Shown here: piece after piece, positions 27,490 to 36,830 of the stretch
Numbering within the stretch: position 1 is the stretch's first letter
How the letters are laid out: every line of letters begins with the position of its first letter
DNA from: JAGNHN01 sp964590645
Lineage (GTDB): Bacteria > Bacteroidota > Bacteroidia > Bacteroidales > JAGNHN01
Direction: 5' to 3'
Length of the DNA: 64,000 nucleotides
NCBI GenBank assembly: GCA_964590645.1
Contig: CAZPYJ010000014.1
Coordinates: 1-64,000, forward strand
The notes under the pieces: model-generated
Told to the model about the DNA's origin: nothing
Databases searched by the model: none
Seen by the model: the letters and a program-made list of their open reading frames with translations, nothing else
Made by a program: the position numbers and the translations under genes

Positions 27490-29211
27490 ATGATGAGCAC
27501 AGCGCACGATCCCGTACTGGAAATCCATAATCTCTGCATCGCATTTGAAGCAGGTCGCACAGCCCCTCTGGTGGTGAATCAGATCAGCTTTAATGTTCAG
27601 GCCGGTGAAGTTCTGGGCATCGTGGGGGAATCAGGTTCGGGAAAGACCTTGTCAGCCCTGGCTGCCATAAGCCTGCTGCCAACCGGGGCAAAAATACCGC
27701 AAGGAGAAATTCTCTTTCGGGACAGGAAAGAAAAAACGCATTCCATCCTGGAAATGGGAGAAGAGGGCCTGCGCCGGCTCAGGGGCAGGGAGATCGGGAT
27801 GATATTTCAGGAACCGATGAGCTCACTCAATCCGGTAATGCGCTGCGGGAAACAGCTTACAGAAGTGTTACGCCTGCATCTTAAAATGGATGCCCGACAA
27901 GCCAGGATACGCTGCCTGGAACTGTTCAGGGAAGTCAGGTTGCCCCGACCGGAAAGCATCTACCGCGCCTATCCCCATCAGCTGTCAGGCGGTCAGAAAC
28001 AAAGGGTGATGATCGCAATGGCTATGGCCTGCAAACCCCGACTCCTAATCGCCGATGAGCCTACCACAGCCTTGGATGTCAGCGTGCAAAACTCCATCCT
28101 CAGCCTGATGCAGGAACTGGGCCGGAAGTATGGCACCAGCATACTGTTCATTACGCACGACCTGGGTGTCATCCGCCGTATCGCACACAGGGTGTTGGTG
28201 ATGCATCAGGGGAAAATCGTGGAACAGGGAAGGGTGGAGGAAGTCTTTCATCACCCAGTTCATCCATATACCCGCGGACTGATGGCCTGCCGGCCTTCCC
28301 TGGGCGCTCGACCGAACAGATTGCTTACCATCCGCGATTTCCTGGAAGAAACGACACCTCCTGCAATGGAAATGGAAAACCCGATGGAGCGCCAATCCCG
28401 TTTGAAGCGATTATACCATCAGGAACCTTTGCTCAAAGTACAGGATATGAGTACCTGGTTCCCGGATGAAAGAAGCTGGATCGGGAAAATAAAAACCGTG
28501 GTGAAAGCCGTGGATGAGGTCAGCTTTGTGCTATATCCGGGTGAAACCTTAGGTCTGGTGGGGGAATCAGGAAGCGGAAAGACCACCCTTGGACGAAGCC
28601 TTTTACGCCTGCAGAAATCGCAGCAAGGCCGTCTTTTTTTTGAAGGGCAGGAGATTACGGCTGCCAAACCGGCAGAGATGAGGCAATGGCGGAAAAAAAT
28701 GCAGATCATTTTCCAGGATCCTTATGCTTCCCTGAACCCTCGTATGACGGCCGGAGAGGCTATTATGGAACCAATGCGGGTACACCGGCTGTATGCCAAT
28801 GAAAAAAACAGACAAAACAAGGCATTGGAAATCCTGGAGCGGGTAGGACTGCAAGCTGAACATTTTCATCGCTATCCCCACGCTTTTTCCGGAGGACAGC
28901 GGCAAAGACTGGGCATCGCCCGGGCACTGGCCCTGGAGCCACGTTTTGTGGTTTGTGACGAATCCGTCTCAGCCCTCGATGTGAGCGTACAGGCTCAAGT
29001 GCTGAACCTGCTCAATGAATTGAAAGCGGAATTTGGGCTCACCTATATTTTCATCTCTCACGACCTCAGTGTAGTACGCTATATGTCAGACCGGATTATG
29101 GTGCTGAAAGACGGAAAGCTCTTAGAGGAAGGCGAAGCCGATGAGCTTATTGCACGACCACAGCAAGAGTACACCCGAAGCCTGATCGCCTCTATCCCAG
29201 ACATCGCATAG
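27490..29211 (+). CDS. Fused oligopeptide ABC transporter ATPase (DppD-DppF)
   Basis: 573 residues with two complete ABC ATPase domains in one chain. The first (about 8-270) has Walker A GESGSGKTLS, signature LSGGQKQR and Walker B LLIADEPTTALD. The second (about 315-570) has GESGSGKTTL, signature FSGGQRQR and Walker B FVVCDESVSALD. Each is followed by an oligopeptide/dipeptide C-terminal extension with HPYT or QEYT. It powers peptide or nickel import with membrane subunits that are not in the window. It may share a transcript with the GGGP synthase gene. Confidence 0.93.
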   Translation: MMSTAHDPVLEIHNLCIAFEAGRTAPLVVNQISFNVQAGEVLGIVGESGSGKTLSALAAISLLPTGAKIPQGEILFRDRKEKTHSILEMGEEGLRRLRGREIGMIFQEPMSSLNPVMRCGKQLTEVLRLHLKMDARQARIRCLELFREVRLPRPESIYRAYPHQLSGGQKQRVMIAMAMACKPRLLIADEPTTALDVSVQNSILSLMQELGRKYGTSILFITHDLGVIRRIAHRVLVMHQGKIVEQGRVEEVFHHPVHPYTRGLMACRPSLGARPNRLLTIRDFLEETTPPAMEMENPMERQSRLKRLYHQEPLLKVQDMSTWFPDERSWIGKIKTVVKAVDEVSFVLYPGETLGLVGESGSGKTTLGRSLLRLQKSQQGRLFFEGQEITAAKPAEMRQWRKKMQIIFQDPYASLNPRMTAGEAIMEPMRVHRLYANEKNRQNKALEILERVGLQAEHFHRYPHAFSGGQRQRLGIARALALEPRFVVCDESVSALDVSVQAQVLNLLNELKAEFGLTYIFISHDLSVVRYMSDRIMVLKDGKLLEEGEADELIARPQQEYTRSLIASIPDIA

Positions 29212-29248
29212 ACGGAGTGCAAAGCTGCCAATCCTCTGCGAATTGAAT

Positions 29249-29256
29249 TATCTTCG
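29249..29256 (+). promoter_or_regulatory. Near-consensus -7 element for pgi
   Basis: TATCTTCG matches TAnnTTTG at seven of eight bases and lies 18 bases before the pgi ATG. Confidence 0.4.
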
Positions 29257-29274
29257 TGGGTAAATCCGACAGCA

Positions 29275-30618
29275 ATGACATCTCTTCGCATCAACACCCG
29301 ATACCTTGAAGGCTTTGCCAGTGAAAACGATATCCTTTCCTTTGAGAAAGAGATCTTCCGCCATCGTGATGCACTCCATCAAAAAGTGGGTCCCGGTGAT
29401 GATTTCCTTGGATGGATCAACTTGCCCGAAATGATGCTGAAACAGGAACTGGCGGCGATACAGGAAACCGCCACCTCCCTCAGCTCCCGCACTAATTGCC
29501 TGGTCGTGATTGGTATTGGAGGTTCATACCTGGGCGCCCGGGCGGTCATCGAGGCCCTGCAAGATCCTTTGCTCAGACGCAAAGAAGGCTTTCCAGAACT
29601 CATCTATGCCGGACATCATCTCTCAGAAGATTACCTCCATTCCCTGCTGAAATACCTTGAAACCAAAGAACCCGGCCTGATTGTAATCTCTAAATCAGGA
29701 ACCACTACAGAACCTGCCATAGCATTCCGACTGCTGCGCGCGTATATGGAAAAACGCTTCGGAAAAAGCGGGTCCCGGGATCGTATCGTGGCCATCACCG
29801 ACCGGAGCAGAGGCGCACTGCGCAGCCTGGCAGATCAGGAAGGATATGCATCCTTTGTGATCGAAAATGATATAGGGGGAAGATATTCCGTGCTCAGCCC
29901 GGTCGGACTGCTTCCCATAGCCGCCGCAGGATGGGATATCCGTGCATTGCTGGAAGGAGCAAACCGGATGGCCGTGCAATCGTCCGATGCCACAAAACTC
30001 GAGGATCATCCCGCCGGATGGTATGCAGCTGCACGCAATGCCTTGTACCGGAGGGGAAAACCGGTGGAGATACTGGTAAACTATGAGCCTTCCCTGATGT
30101 ATCTCAGCGAGTGGTGGAAACAGCTGTATGGCGAAAGCGAAGGCAAGCAGCAGAAAGGCATCTTTCCGGCTGCCGTGAACTTTACCACCGACCTGCATTC
30201 AATGGGGCAATATATTCAGGATGGGCTGCGGGTGCTCTTTGAGAGCGTGATCAGTGTAGCCTCTTCACAGCATAAGGTAATGATCCCTAAGGAGGAAGCA
30301 AACCTCGATGGCCTAAACTACATTGCCGGAATGCGGCTGCAGGAGGTCAATCAAAAAGCAGGAGAAGGAACCCTGCTGGCGCATTACGATGGGGGTGTGC
30401 CGGTTATCCGAATTCAAATTCCCTCCATCCGGGAAGATTATCTTGGAGAACTGCTCTATTTCTATCAAATGGGCTGTGCCCTGAGTGGCTATATGTTGGG
30501 TGTTAACCCCTTTGATCAACCCGGGGTAGAGGATTATAAGAAGAATATGTTTGCCCTGCTGGGAAAGACTGGTTTTGAAGAACTCAGCGCCCAACTGCAA
30601 CAAAGGCTCGGACAGTGA
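29275..30618 (+). CDS. pgi: Glucose-6-phosphate isomerase
   Basis: 447 residues, the shorter bacterial Pgi type. It interconverts glucose 6-phosphate and fructose 6-phosphate. The segments VIGIGGSYLGARA, VISKSGTTTEPAIAFR, GGRYSVLSPVGLLP and the later SLMYLSEWWKQLYGESEGK plus HSMGQYIQDG with catalytic Glu and His are intact. ATG 29275 follows a near-consensus -7 element. cysS follows at 55 bp with its own promoter element. Confidence 0.95.
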   Translation: MTSLRINTRYLEGFASENDILSFEKEIFRHRDALHQKVGPGDDFLGWINLPEMMLKQELAAIQETATSLSSRTNCLVVIGIGGSYLGARAVIEALQDPLLRRKEGFPELIYAGHHLSEDYLHSLLKYLETKEPGLIVISKSGTTTEPAIAFRLLRAYMEKRFGKSGSRDRIVAITDRSRGALRSLADQEGYASFVIENDIGGRYSVLSPVGLLPIAAAGWDIRALLEGANRMAVQSSDATKLEDHPAGWYAAARNALYRRGKPVEILVNYEPSLMYLSEWWKQLYGESEGKQQKGIFPAAVNFTTDLHSMGQYIQDGLRVLFESVISVASSQHKVMIPKEEANLDGLNYIAGMRLQEVNQKAGEGTLLAHYDGGVPVIRIQIPSIREDYLGELLYFYQMGCALSGYMLGVNPFDQPGVEDYKKNMFALLGKTGFEELSAQLQQRLGQ

Positions 30619-30642
30619 AAACCCGCCCTGCCGCCTAAATGC

Positions 30643-30650
30643 TATCTTTG
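30643..30650 (+). promoter_or_regulatory. Bacteroidota -7 element for cysS
   Basis: TATCTTTG, an exact TAnnTTTG match 23 bases before the ATG at 30674. Confidence 0.5.
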
Positions 30651-30673
30651 CACCCACCAATGTGCATATCGAA

Positions 30674-32149
30674 ATGGATCAAAAGTTACGCCTCTACAAT
30701 ACCCTCAGCCGGCAGAAGGAAGTTTTTGAACCCTTGAACCCTCCTTTCGTCGGATTGTATGTTTGCGGGCCCACTGTATACGGGGATGCCCACCTGGGGC
30801 ACGCCCGCCCTGCCGTCACCTTCGATCTGGTATTTCGCTATCTCAGGCATTTGGGGTATAAGGTTCGCTACATCCGCAACATCACCGATGTAGGGCATCT
30901 GGAAAATGATGCTGATGAAGGCGAAGACAAGATCGCAAAGAAAGCCCGCCTGGAGCAGATTGAACCGATGGAAGTGGTGCAGCATTATACCGAACGCTAC
31001 CACTTCAATATGGCGCAAATGAATGTGCTCAGTCCCTCCATCGAACCCCGGGCATCGGGTCATATCATTGAACAAATAGAAATGATCAAGGCCATTCTGG
31101 AGGCCGGCCTGGCTTACGAGGTGAATGGATCCGTGTATTTTGATGTACGCAAATACAATGAAACAGGCGATTATGGTAAGCTGAGCGGGAGGGTACTGGA
31201 GGATATGATTGCCAATACCCGCAACCTGGACGGGCAGGATGAAAAGCGCCACAGCGTAGATTTTGCCCTTTGGAAGAAGGCCCAGCCCGAGCATATTATG
31301 CGCTGGCCTTCCCCCTGGAGTACAGGCTTCCCCGGCTGGCACCTGGAATGTTCCGCGATGAGCACCAAATACCTCGGAACCCAATTTGATATCCACGGAG
31401 GCGGGATGGACCTGATGTTTCCCCATCACGAAGCGGAGATCGCCCAATTCGTGAGCTGTTACGGGAAGCAACCGGTAAAATACTGGATGCACAACAATAT
31501 GATCACCATCGAAGGGCAGAAGATGGGCAAGTCACTGGGGAATTTCATCACCCTGGATGCCTTCTTTAATGGAGATCACCCCCGCCTGCATCAGGCCTAC
31601 TCTCCGATGACGGTCCGCTTCTTCATCCTTCAGGCTCACTACCGCAGCACCCTCGATTTCTCGAATGAAGCCCTGCAAGCTGCTTCCAAAGGACTGGAAC
31701 GACTCCTACAGGCATCGGAAACACTGAGCACTCTTCAAGCTGAGGCCAAAGAGGGAGAAGGTGCACCGGTAGTGCAGTTCAGGGATGCCTGCTACCAGGC
31801 CCTGAACGATGATTTCAACAGCCCCGTCGCCATAGCCCACCTCTTCGATGCGGTTCGCCTGGTGAACTCGGTGCGCGATGGAAAAGCAATACTGGACCAG
31901 GCCGGACTGGAAAACCTGAAAGAAATCTTCCGGATTTTTGTGGTCGATATCCTCGGACTACACGCAGAGAAGGCGACGGTGGAAGATGACGGGCTGGTAG
32001 AAGGCCTGATGGAGATGTTGATCCGTCTGCGTTCAGAGGCCAAAGCCCGCAAAGACTTTGCTTCAGCCGATATGATCCGCAACCAGCTTCAATCCCTGGG
32101 TGTTGAGCTCAAGGACACCCGCGAAGGGGCGGAGTGGAGCAGGAGGTAA
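30674..32149 (+). CDS. cysS: Cysteinyl-tRNA synthetase
   Basis: 491 residues from ATG 30674 (MDQKLRLYNTLSRQKE); the upstream in-frame extension overlaps pgi and is rejected. Class I synthetase charging tRNA-Cys. HIGH-type motif in YVCGPTVYGDAHLGHARP, KMSKS-type GQKMGKSLGN, zinc ligands Cys in VCGP and the segment GWHLECSAMS, and PHHEAEIAQ are all visible. The gene ends 6 bases before a GC-rich tandem/hairpin repeat. Confidence 0.96.
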   Translation: MDQKLRLYNTLSRQKEVFEPLNPPFVGLYVCGPTVYGDAHLGHARPAVTFDLVFRYLRHLGYKVRYIRNITDVGHLENDADEGEDKIAKKARLEQIEPMEVVQHYTERYHFNMAQMNVLSPSIEPRASGHIIEQIEMIKAILEAGLAYEVNGSVYFDVRKYNETGDYGKLSGRVLEDMIANTRNLDGQDEKRHSVDFALWKKAQPEHIMRWPSPWSTGFPGWHLECSAMSTKYLGTQFDIHGGGMDLMFPHHEAEIAQFVSCYGKQPVKYWMHNNMITIEGQKMGKSLGNFITLDAFFNGDHPRLHQAYSPMTVRFFILQAHYRSTLDFSNEALQAASKGLERLLQASETLSTLQAEAKEGEGAPVVQFRDACYQALNDDFNSPVAIAHLFDAVRLVNSVRDGKAILDQAGLENLKEIFRIFVVDILGLHAEKATVEDDGLVEGLMEMLIRLRSEAKARKDFASADMIRNQLQSLGVELKDTREGAEWSRR

Positions 32150-32154
32150 GAAAT

Positions 32155-32249
32155 GCTCCCCTCGGCTTCCCGCTCCCCTCGGCTTCCCGCTCCCCTCGAC
32201 TCCCCGCTCCCCTCGGCTACACTCGGGGAGCGGCGAGTCGAGGGGAGCG
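32155..32249. terminator. 17-bp tandem repeat leading into a 25-bp hairpin between convergent genes
   Basis: Four 17-base units (GCTCCCCTCGGCTTCCC and variants) at 32155-32222 precede and enter a hairpin with arms 32188-32212 and 32225-32249 that pair at 24 of 25 positions (one C/C mismatch), with a 12-base loop. It lies between convergent cysS and the TonB receptor gene and could end transcription from both sides, though it lacks T-runs. Similar sequence follows mnmG at 22076-22151. Confidence 0.6.
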
Positions 32250-32260
32250 TATGGTATTTC

Positions 32261-34585
32261 CTACAATTGCTTTAGTTTCAAGCCGGCATAGAAGGTGCGG
32301 GGTGCCCCGGGTCCGTAGATATAATCACTGTCGCGGTATTTCCCTGTGTCAAAATCGCCCTGATAGGCATTGGTAATGTTGGTAATCCCCCCAAAGATTT
32401 CCAGGCCTGTTTGTACCGACGTAAGTTCAAAGGTATAAGCGATTTTCAGGCTCAACTCAGTAAAAGCATCGGTGCGGACATAGGCATCTTCTGCCTGCTC
32501 CGGTGCCCCGGCATAATGCACCATCTCCATTGATCCGGTATAAACAGCACTGAGGCTGGCCGACAAACGCGTATCGGGACTGTAGTTGAAAGTGAAATAG
32601 CCATAGTCGTCAGGACTACGCAAAAAGCGACGTATGGGAGCTTGCCCGTCCAGATGGGCGATGGGATCATCAAAGAGGCTCGACTGCAAGGTGAAACCCG
32701 TTTCAAGTTGGATTTTTCTTTTGAAATTTGCCCTTAACTCAAGGGTGGCACCCTGCACCACAGCCCCGGATCCGTTTCTCTTCTCAAAGAGGTCACCAAA
32801 GGCATCTTCGCCAAAGGGATACAGATAAAAGGCATCTGAGAGGCGGGTGTAAAAACCCTCCAGGGTAAAACCAGCCACATAATCGGCAGTAGCTTTGTCG
32901 AAATTGATCGAGGCACTGAAGCTGTTAGACCTTTCTTCCTTCAAGGATTCTGCCAACAGTATCCTGGATACCCCACCCCCGGCAAAGGCCATATGCAGAT
33001 CAGCATCAAAGGCCTGAGGCGCACGGAAACCCGTACCCCAGGAAAGACGGAACTGGGTGAAATCCTTCCAGCGATAAAGCAGGGATAAGCGCGGGCTTAC
33101 AATGATATTCTGTACCAGGGGGTGCTTATCCATCCGGATCCCGGTCAGCAGGTTCAAGTCCTGACGCAGCATCCAATCGGATTGAAAAAAGCCCCCCAGG
33201 CTTCCAATCCGCTGATCCACAATGTAATGATATGCTGCTATCGTGTCCAGAATATCGTCAACCGTATATTCTGCACCCAGGGTAAGGACATTGGATATGC
33301 CGGGCATATTCTCCAGACGGTGGTTGAATTGACCGCCGGCCTGCAGGGTCGAATTATCCGTGAAACCATAGGGAGGATCAGCCAGGTGGTTTAGGATATC
33401 ATCCGCATCATCCGGGAAAAGGCCGGTATAATGATCACGGCGGGTACTCTGCCCGGCCAGGTAAAAGATCACAGAACTATGATCATTGTTGAAATTATGA
33501 TGATAATCCAGGTTTCCTATCAGGATATGGTGTGTTCTTTCCTCGGCCTGGGCAGCCAGGTGGGTGGCCGTCCGCGCTATTTCACCCCCGTAACGATACT
33601 CGCTCAGGCTGCTGATGCTCAGCTCCAGTTTGCGGTCGGCATCGGGCTTGAAAAAGAAATTGGCTCCGAAAGCATTGTTGCGAAGAGAGGGCATTTCTGA
33701 AAACCCGTCTCCATTGTGGTCGTATGCTTCCCGGTTGCGGTGATTGAGAAAGACCGCTACACCGGCATTTCTCTGAGCGTTCAACACATTGGCATTGCCA
33801 CTCAGGCTGTGATCGCTCGCTTTTCCGTTAATCGTATGGAAGGATGAACCGATCTCATAGTTGTTTGTCAGGGGGATACGGGTGATGATATTGACTGTTC
33901 CACCAATGGCACTGGCTCCATGCAGGGCAGAACCACCTCCACGCACAACCTCTATCTGTTCCACCATACTGGCAGGCAGCATTTCCATCCCGTATAAACC
34001 GGTCAATGGACTCAGCACCGGCCTGCCATTGATCAGTATCTGAGAGTAGGCCCCTCCCAATCCATTCATCCTGAGCTGGGTGTAGTTGCAGGTCTGGCAA
34101 TCGATTTCCACCCGCAAGCCGGGCTGAAATCGTAATCCTTCGGAAATATTGCAGGCCTGCACATTGTCCAGGGTCTTCCTGTCCAGCACATTCACAATCA
34201 CCGGAGACTCAGTACTGCGCTTGAAGGTTTTGGTTCCGGTAATCACCACCTCATTCAGGTGCATCGCCTTTTCTTCCAGACTAAAATTGACTTCAATGGT
34301 CTGGTTTGCCCTCACTTCCACGGTTTGACGGGCGGTTTCATAGCCGATCAGCCTGGCAACAAGCGTATGACTCCCTTCCGGAAGGTTGATGAGCATATAA
34401 TGACCCGTAATATCGGTCGTCGTCCCTATCTGGCTTCCTTCAATAAAAACACTGACAAAAGGCAGGTGCTCTCCTCCCGAGCGTACATCGCCGAAGATAT
34501 TGGCATCGGTCTTTTCCTGGCTGTAGAGAGAAGAAAAGGGTATCCATAATATCAGTATCCACAAATTCTTTGTCATTCGCATCAT
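32261..34585 (-). CDS. TonB-dependent outer-membrane receptor
   Basis: 774 residues. Signal peptide (about 1-22), then a carboxypeptidase-regulatory-like beta domain (about 28-110, GDVRSGGEHLPFVSVFIEG), a plug domain (about 125-240, with RMNGLGGAYSQILINGRPVLSPLTG and VEVVRGGGSALHGASAIGGTVNIITR-type sequence) and a beta-barrel to the end. The barrel loops contain His pairs (THH, YHH). It is 49 bp downstream of, and co-directional with, a ZIP metal transporter gene, suggesting import of zinc or another divalent metal or metal-chelate; the ligand is inference. Confidence 0.92.
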   Translation of the reverse strand: MMRMTKNLWILILWIPFSSLYSQEKTDANIFGDVRSGGEHLPFVSVFIEGSQIGTTTDITGHYMLINLPEGSHTLVARLIGYETARQTVEVRANQTIEVNFSLEEKAMHLNEVVITGTKTFKRSTESPVIVNVLDRKTLDNVQACNISEGLRFQPGLRVEIDCQTCNYTQLRMNGLGGAYSQILINGRPVLSPLTGLYGMEMLPASMVEQIEVVRGGGSALHGASAIGGTVNIITRIPLTNNYEIGSSFHTINGKASDHSLSGNANVLNAQRNAGVAVFLNHRNREAYDHNGDGFSEMPSLRNNAFGANFFFKPDADRKLELSISSLSEYRYGGEIARTATHLAAQAEERTHHILIGNLDYHHNFNNDHSSVIFYLAGQSTRRDHYTGLFPDDADDILNHLADPPYGFTDNSTLQAGGQFNHRLENMPGISNVLTLGAEYTVDDILDTIAAYHYIVDQRIGSLGGFFQSDWMLRQDLNLLTGIRMDKHPLVQNIIVSPRLSLLYRWKDFTQFRLSWGTGFRAPQAFDADLHMAFAGGGVSRILLAESLKEERSNSFSASINFDKATADYVAGFTLEGFYTRLSDAFYLYPFGEDAFGDLFEKRNGSGAVVQGATLELRANFKRKIQLETGFTLQSSLFDDPIAHLDGQAPIRRFLRSPDDYGYFTFNYSPDTRLSASLSAVYTGSMEMVHYAGAPEQAEDAYVRTDAFTELSLKIAYTFELTSVQTGLEIFGGITNITNAYQGDFDTGKYRDSDYIYGPGAPRTFYAGLKLKQL

Positions 34586-34634
34586 CGCATAGATCTTGGT
34601 AATAGGAACAGGAACAAATAAAAACAGGAATTGC

Positions 34635-35447
34635 TCAGATCAGAAGCAACAGACTGAGGGCCATCACACCCATTCCGGCGATCATCCCGTAGATGGAAAG
34701 ATGATGTTCGCCATATTCCTGGGCAGCAGGAAGGAGTTCGTCCAGGCTGATGAACACCATAATCCCGGCTACACCGGCAAAGAGGATTCCGAAGACCATA
34801 GGACCCATAAAAGGCATAAGGATAAGAAAACCCACCAGTGCTCCTATCGGTTCTGCCAGTCCTGACAGAAGGGAGTGCCAGAATGCTTTCCTCCGGCTTC
34901 CTGTGGCATAGTATATGGGAATGGCTACGGCGATGCCTTCCGGAATATTATGAATGGCGATGGCGATGGCAATAGCGATACCCAGATTGGGATCACTCAG
35001 GGCTGCGATGAAGGTGGCCAGTCCCTCCGGAAAATTATGTATGGCGATGGCCAGAGCTGTAAAAAGACCCATCCTCATCAATCTTTGATCACGACCATCC
35101 TTAACAACATTTTGCACATCTTCCACGCTGCGCATCTCGTGCGGATTATCTGCTTCCGGGATCAGGCGGTCGATAATGGCAATCAGCAGGATGCCGCCAA
35201 AGAAACCTGCCGCGGTAAGCCACGCGCTGCCGCTTGTTCCATAATCCTCCAACAGGCTTTCCCGGGCTTTGGAAAGAATTTCGACAAAAGACACATAAAT
35301 CATCACCCCGGCAGAAAAGCCCAGGGCCAGGGACAGGAATTTTGTATTGGTCCGCTTGTAAAAGAAAGCGATGCCACTCCCGATGCCTGTTGCCAGGCCG
35401 GCAAACAAAGTGAGGCCGAAGGCCAGGATGAGGTTGCTGGTATCCAT
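34635..35447 (-). CDS. zupT: ZIP-family divalent metal transporter (ZupT-like)
   Basis: 270 residues with eight hydrophobic segments. The two metal-site helices carry IHNFPEGLATF and IHNIPEGIAVAIP, the paired H-N-x-P-E-G motifs of ZIP transporters such as ZupT, which import zinc and other divalent metals across the inner membrane. It is probably transcribed with the downstream TonB receptor. No Zur box was recognised upstream. Confidence 0.93.
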   Translation of the reverse strand: MDTSNLILAFGLTLFAGLATGIGSGIAFFYKRTNTKFLSLALGFSAGVMIYVSFVEILSKARESLLEDYGTSGSAWLTAAGFFGGILLIAIIDRLIPEADNPHEMRSVEDVQNVVKDGRDQRLMRMGLFTALAIAIHNFPEGLATFIAALSDPNLGIAIAIAIAIHNIPEGIAVAIPIYYATGSRRKAFWHSLLSGLAEPIGALVGFLILMPFMGPMVFGILFAGVAGIMVFISLDELLPAAQEYGEHHLSIYGMIAGMGVMALSLLLLI

Positions 35448-35489
35448 TGATTCTTTCAGTTACTTTTTATGCAGGAGCATAAACAGGTT

Positions 35490-36791
35490 TTACAATGCTG
35501 CCAGCCAGTTCCCGAGGCGATCGAAAGCAGCAGTCATCTTAGGCGCATACTCCCTGACCCAGGCATCATCAAGATGATTATTGCATTTCAAGTCCGGGAC
35601 GGCCTCCAGGGCTCTTGCACCATCGAAGTCCACATAGGCGATCCGGACCGTATATTCTGTTTCGCTGCGCCCGAAATCCGCCCCCGGAAGCATTGCCACC
35701 CCTGTATCTTCCAGCAGCCTGTCGCAAAATTGTGCCGAAGTATGAATGCCGTGTTTCTTCAGCTTTTCGCGAAATGGCTCAAAATTGGGAAAAAGGTAAA
35801 ATCCTCCGTGGGGCAAGGGGGTATCCAGCCCCATTTTATGCAGTTGATGCGTTAGCTCCCGTCCGATCTGCTTCAGTATCCAGCGGTTCTTTTTCAGGTA
35901 TAATTCAATATCCGGATGGTCGGAGAAGCCGGTTATGGCTGCGTGCTGAATCGGGGCGGAGGTGGAGGTGTAGGTTTCACTGGCGACCACCGACATTGCA
36001 TTTTGCAACCAGGCCAGCTCTTTCGGAAAAGAGAAGGTACCCAGGCGCCAGCCCCCGGCCCCGCACCATTTGCTCAAACCGTTGCTGATGATGGTTCCCT
36101 CAGGGTAGAAGCGGGCAATAGATACGTGCTGCCCCTGGTGGTGAAGCATCCCGTAAATCTCATCGGCTACCAGAATGACATTGTACTTGCGGGCTACCTG
36201 TGCCAGCTTTTTTAAGCGCTCCAACGGATAGGTGTAACCGGTGGGGTTGGAAGGATAATTCAGGATCAGAATGCGGGGGCGATCAGGATCATCCTTGCAT
36301 ATCTCTTCCAGTTCCTCATAACTCAGGCGCCAGAAGTTGTCCTCCCTGGTGGGTACCCAATGTACCTGCCTTCCAATGATCTTCGCCTGAGGGGCATAGG
36401 AAACCCAACTGGGGGTGGGAATGATCAAATCCCCATAATACACCAGCTGCAGGATGAAAATCAATTCCTTGGAACCGGGGCCGATGAGCACATTGTCAGG
36501 ATGGGTCTCCACCTTCTGGGTGCGCATATTGTAGGCGGCTACAGCCTCCCGCAGGGATTTTAGTCCACGCACCGGGAGATAGTCTTTCTGATGCGCATTC
36601 CGGCGCAGGGCTTCTGTCACGACTTCCGGCACGGGAAAGGGCGATTGCCCCAGTCCCATCAGGAAGACATCCCTGCCATCCGCCTTGAGCTGGCGGCTCT
36701 TTTCATTAATGGCAAGCGTGGCAGAGGTTTTCAATCCACGTACGTTCAGATTGAGGCTGTGATGATGATTGGCATAGCGACTCATAAACAA
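35490..36791 (-). CDS. Class I/II PLP-dependent aminotransferase
   Basis: 433 residues of fold type I aminotransferases. Visible features are the N-terminal GLGQSPFPVPEVV substrate segment, GPGSKELIFILQLVYYGD, the LNYPSNPTGYTY motif, VADEIYG with the conserved Asp and Tyr, the PLP-binding Lys in SNGLSKWCGAGGWRLG, and a C-terminal Arg region TVRIAYVDFDG. It resembles aspartate/aromatic aminotransferases, but the substrate is not determinable. It is 39 bp downstream of the OmpA-like gene. Confidence 0.87.
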   Translation of the reverse strand: MFMSRYANHHHSLNLNVRGLKTSATLAINEKSRQLKADGRDVFLMGLGQSPFPVPEVVTEALRRNAHQKDYLPVRGLKSLREAVAAYNMRTQKVETHPDNVLIGPGSKELIFILQLVYYGDLIIPTPSWVSYAPQAKIIGRQVHWVPTREDNFWRLSYEELEEICKDDPDRPRILILNYPSNPTGYTYPLERLKKLAQVARKYNVILVADEIYGMLHHQGQHVSIARFYPEGTIISNGLSKWCGAGGWRLGTFSFPKELAWLQNAMSVVASETYTSTSAPIQHAAITGFSDHPDIELYLKKNRWILKQIGRELTHQLHKMGLDTPLPHGGFYLFPNFEPFREKLKKHGIHTSAQFCDRLLEDTGVAMLPGADFGRSETEYTVRIAYVDFDGARALEAVPDLKCNNHLDDAWVREYAPKMTAAFDRLGNWLAAL

Positions 36792-36830
36792 GGGCTTATG
36801 TTTGACAACAGCAATGCGGGAGCAAAAGGA

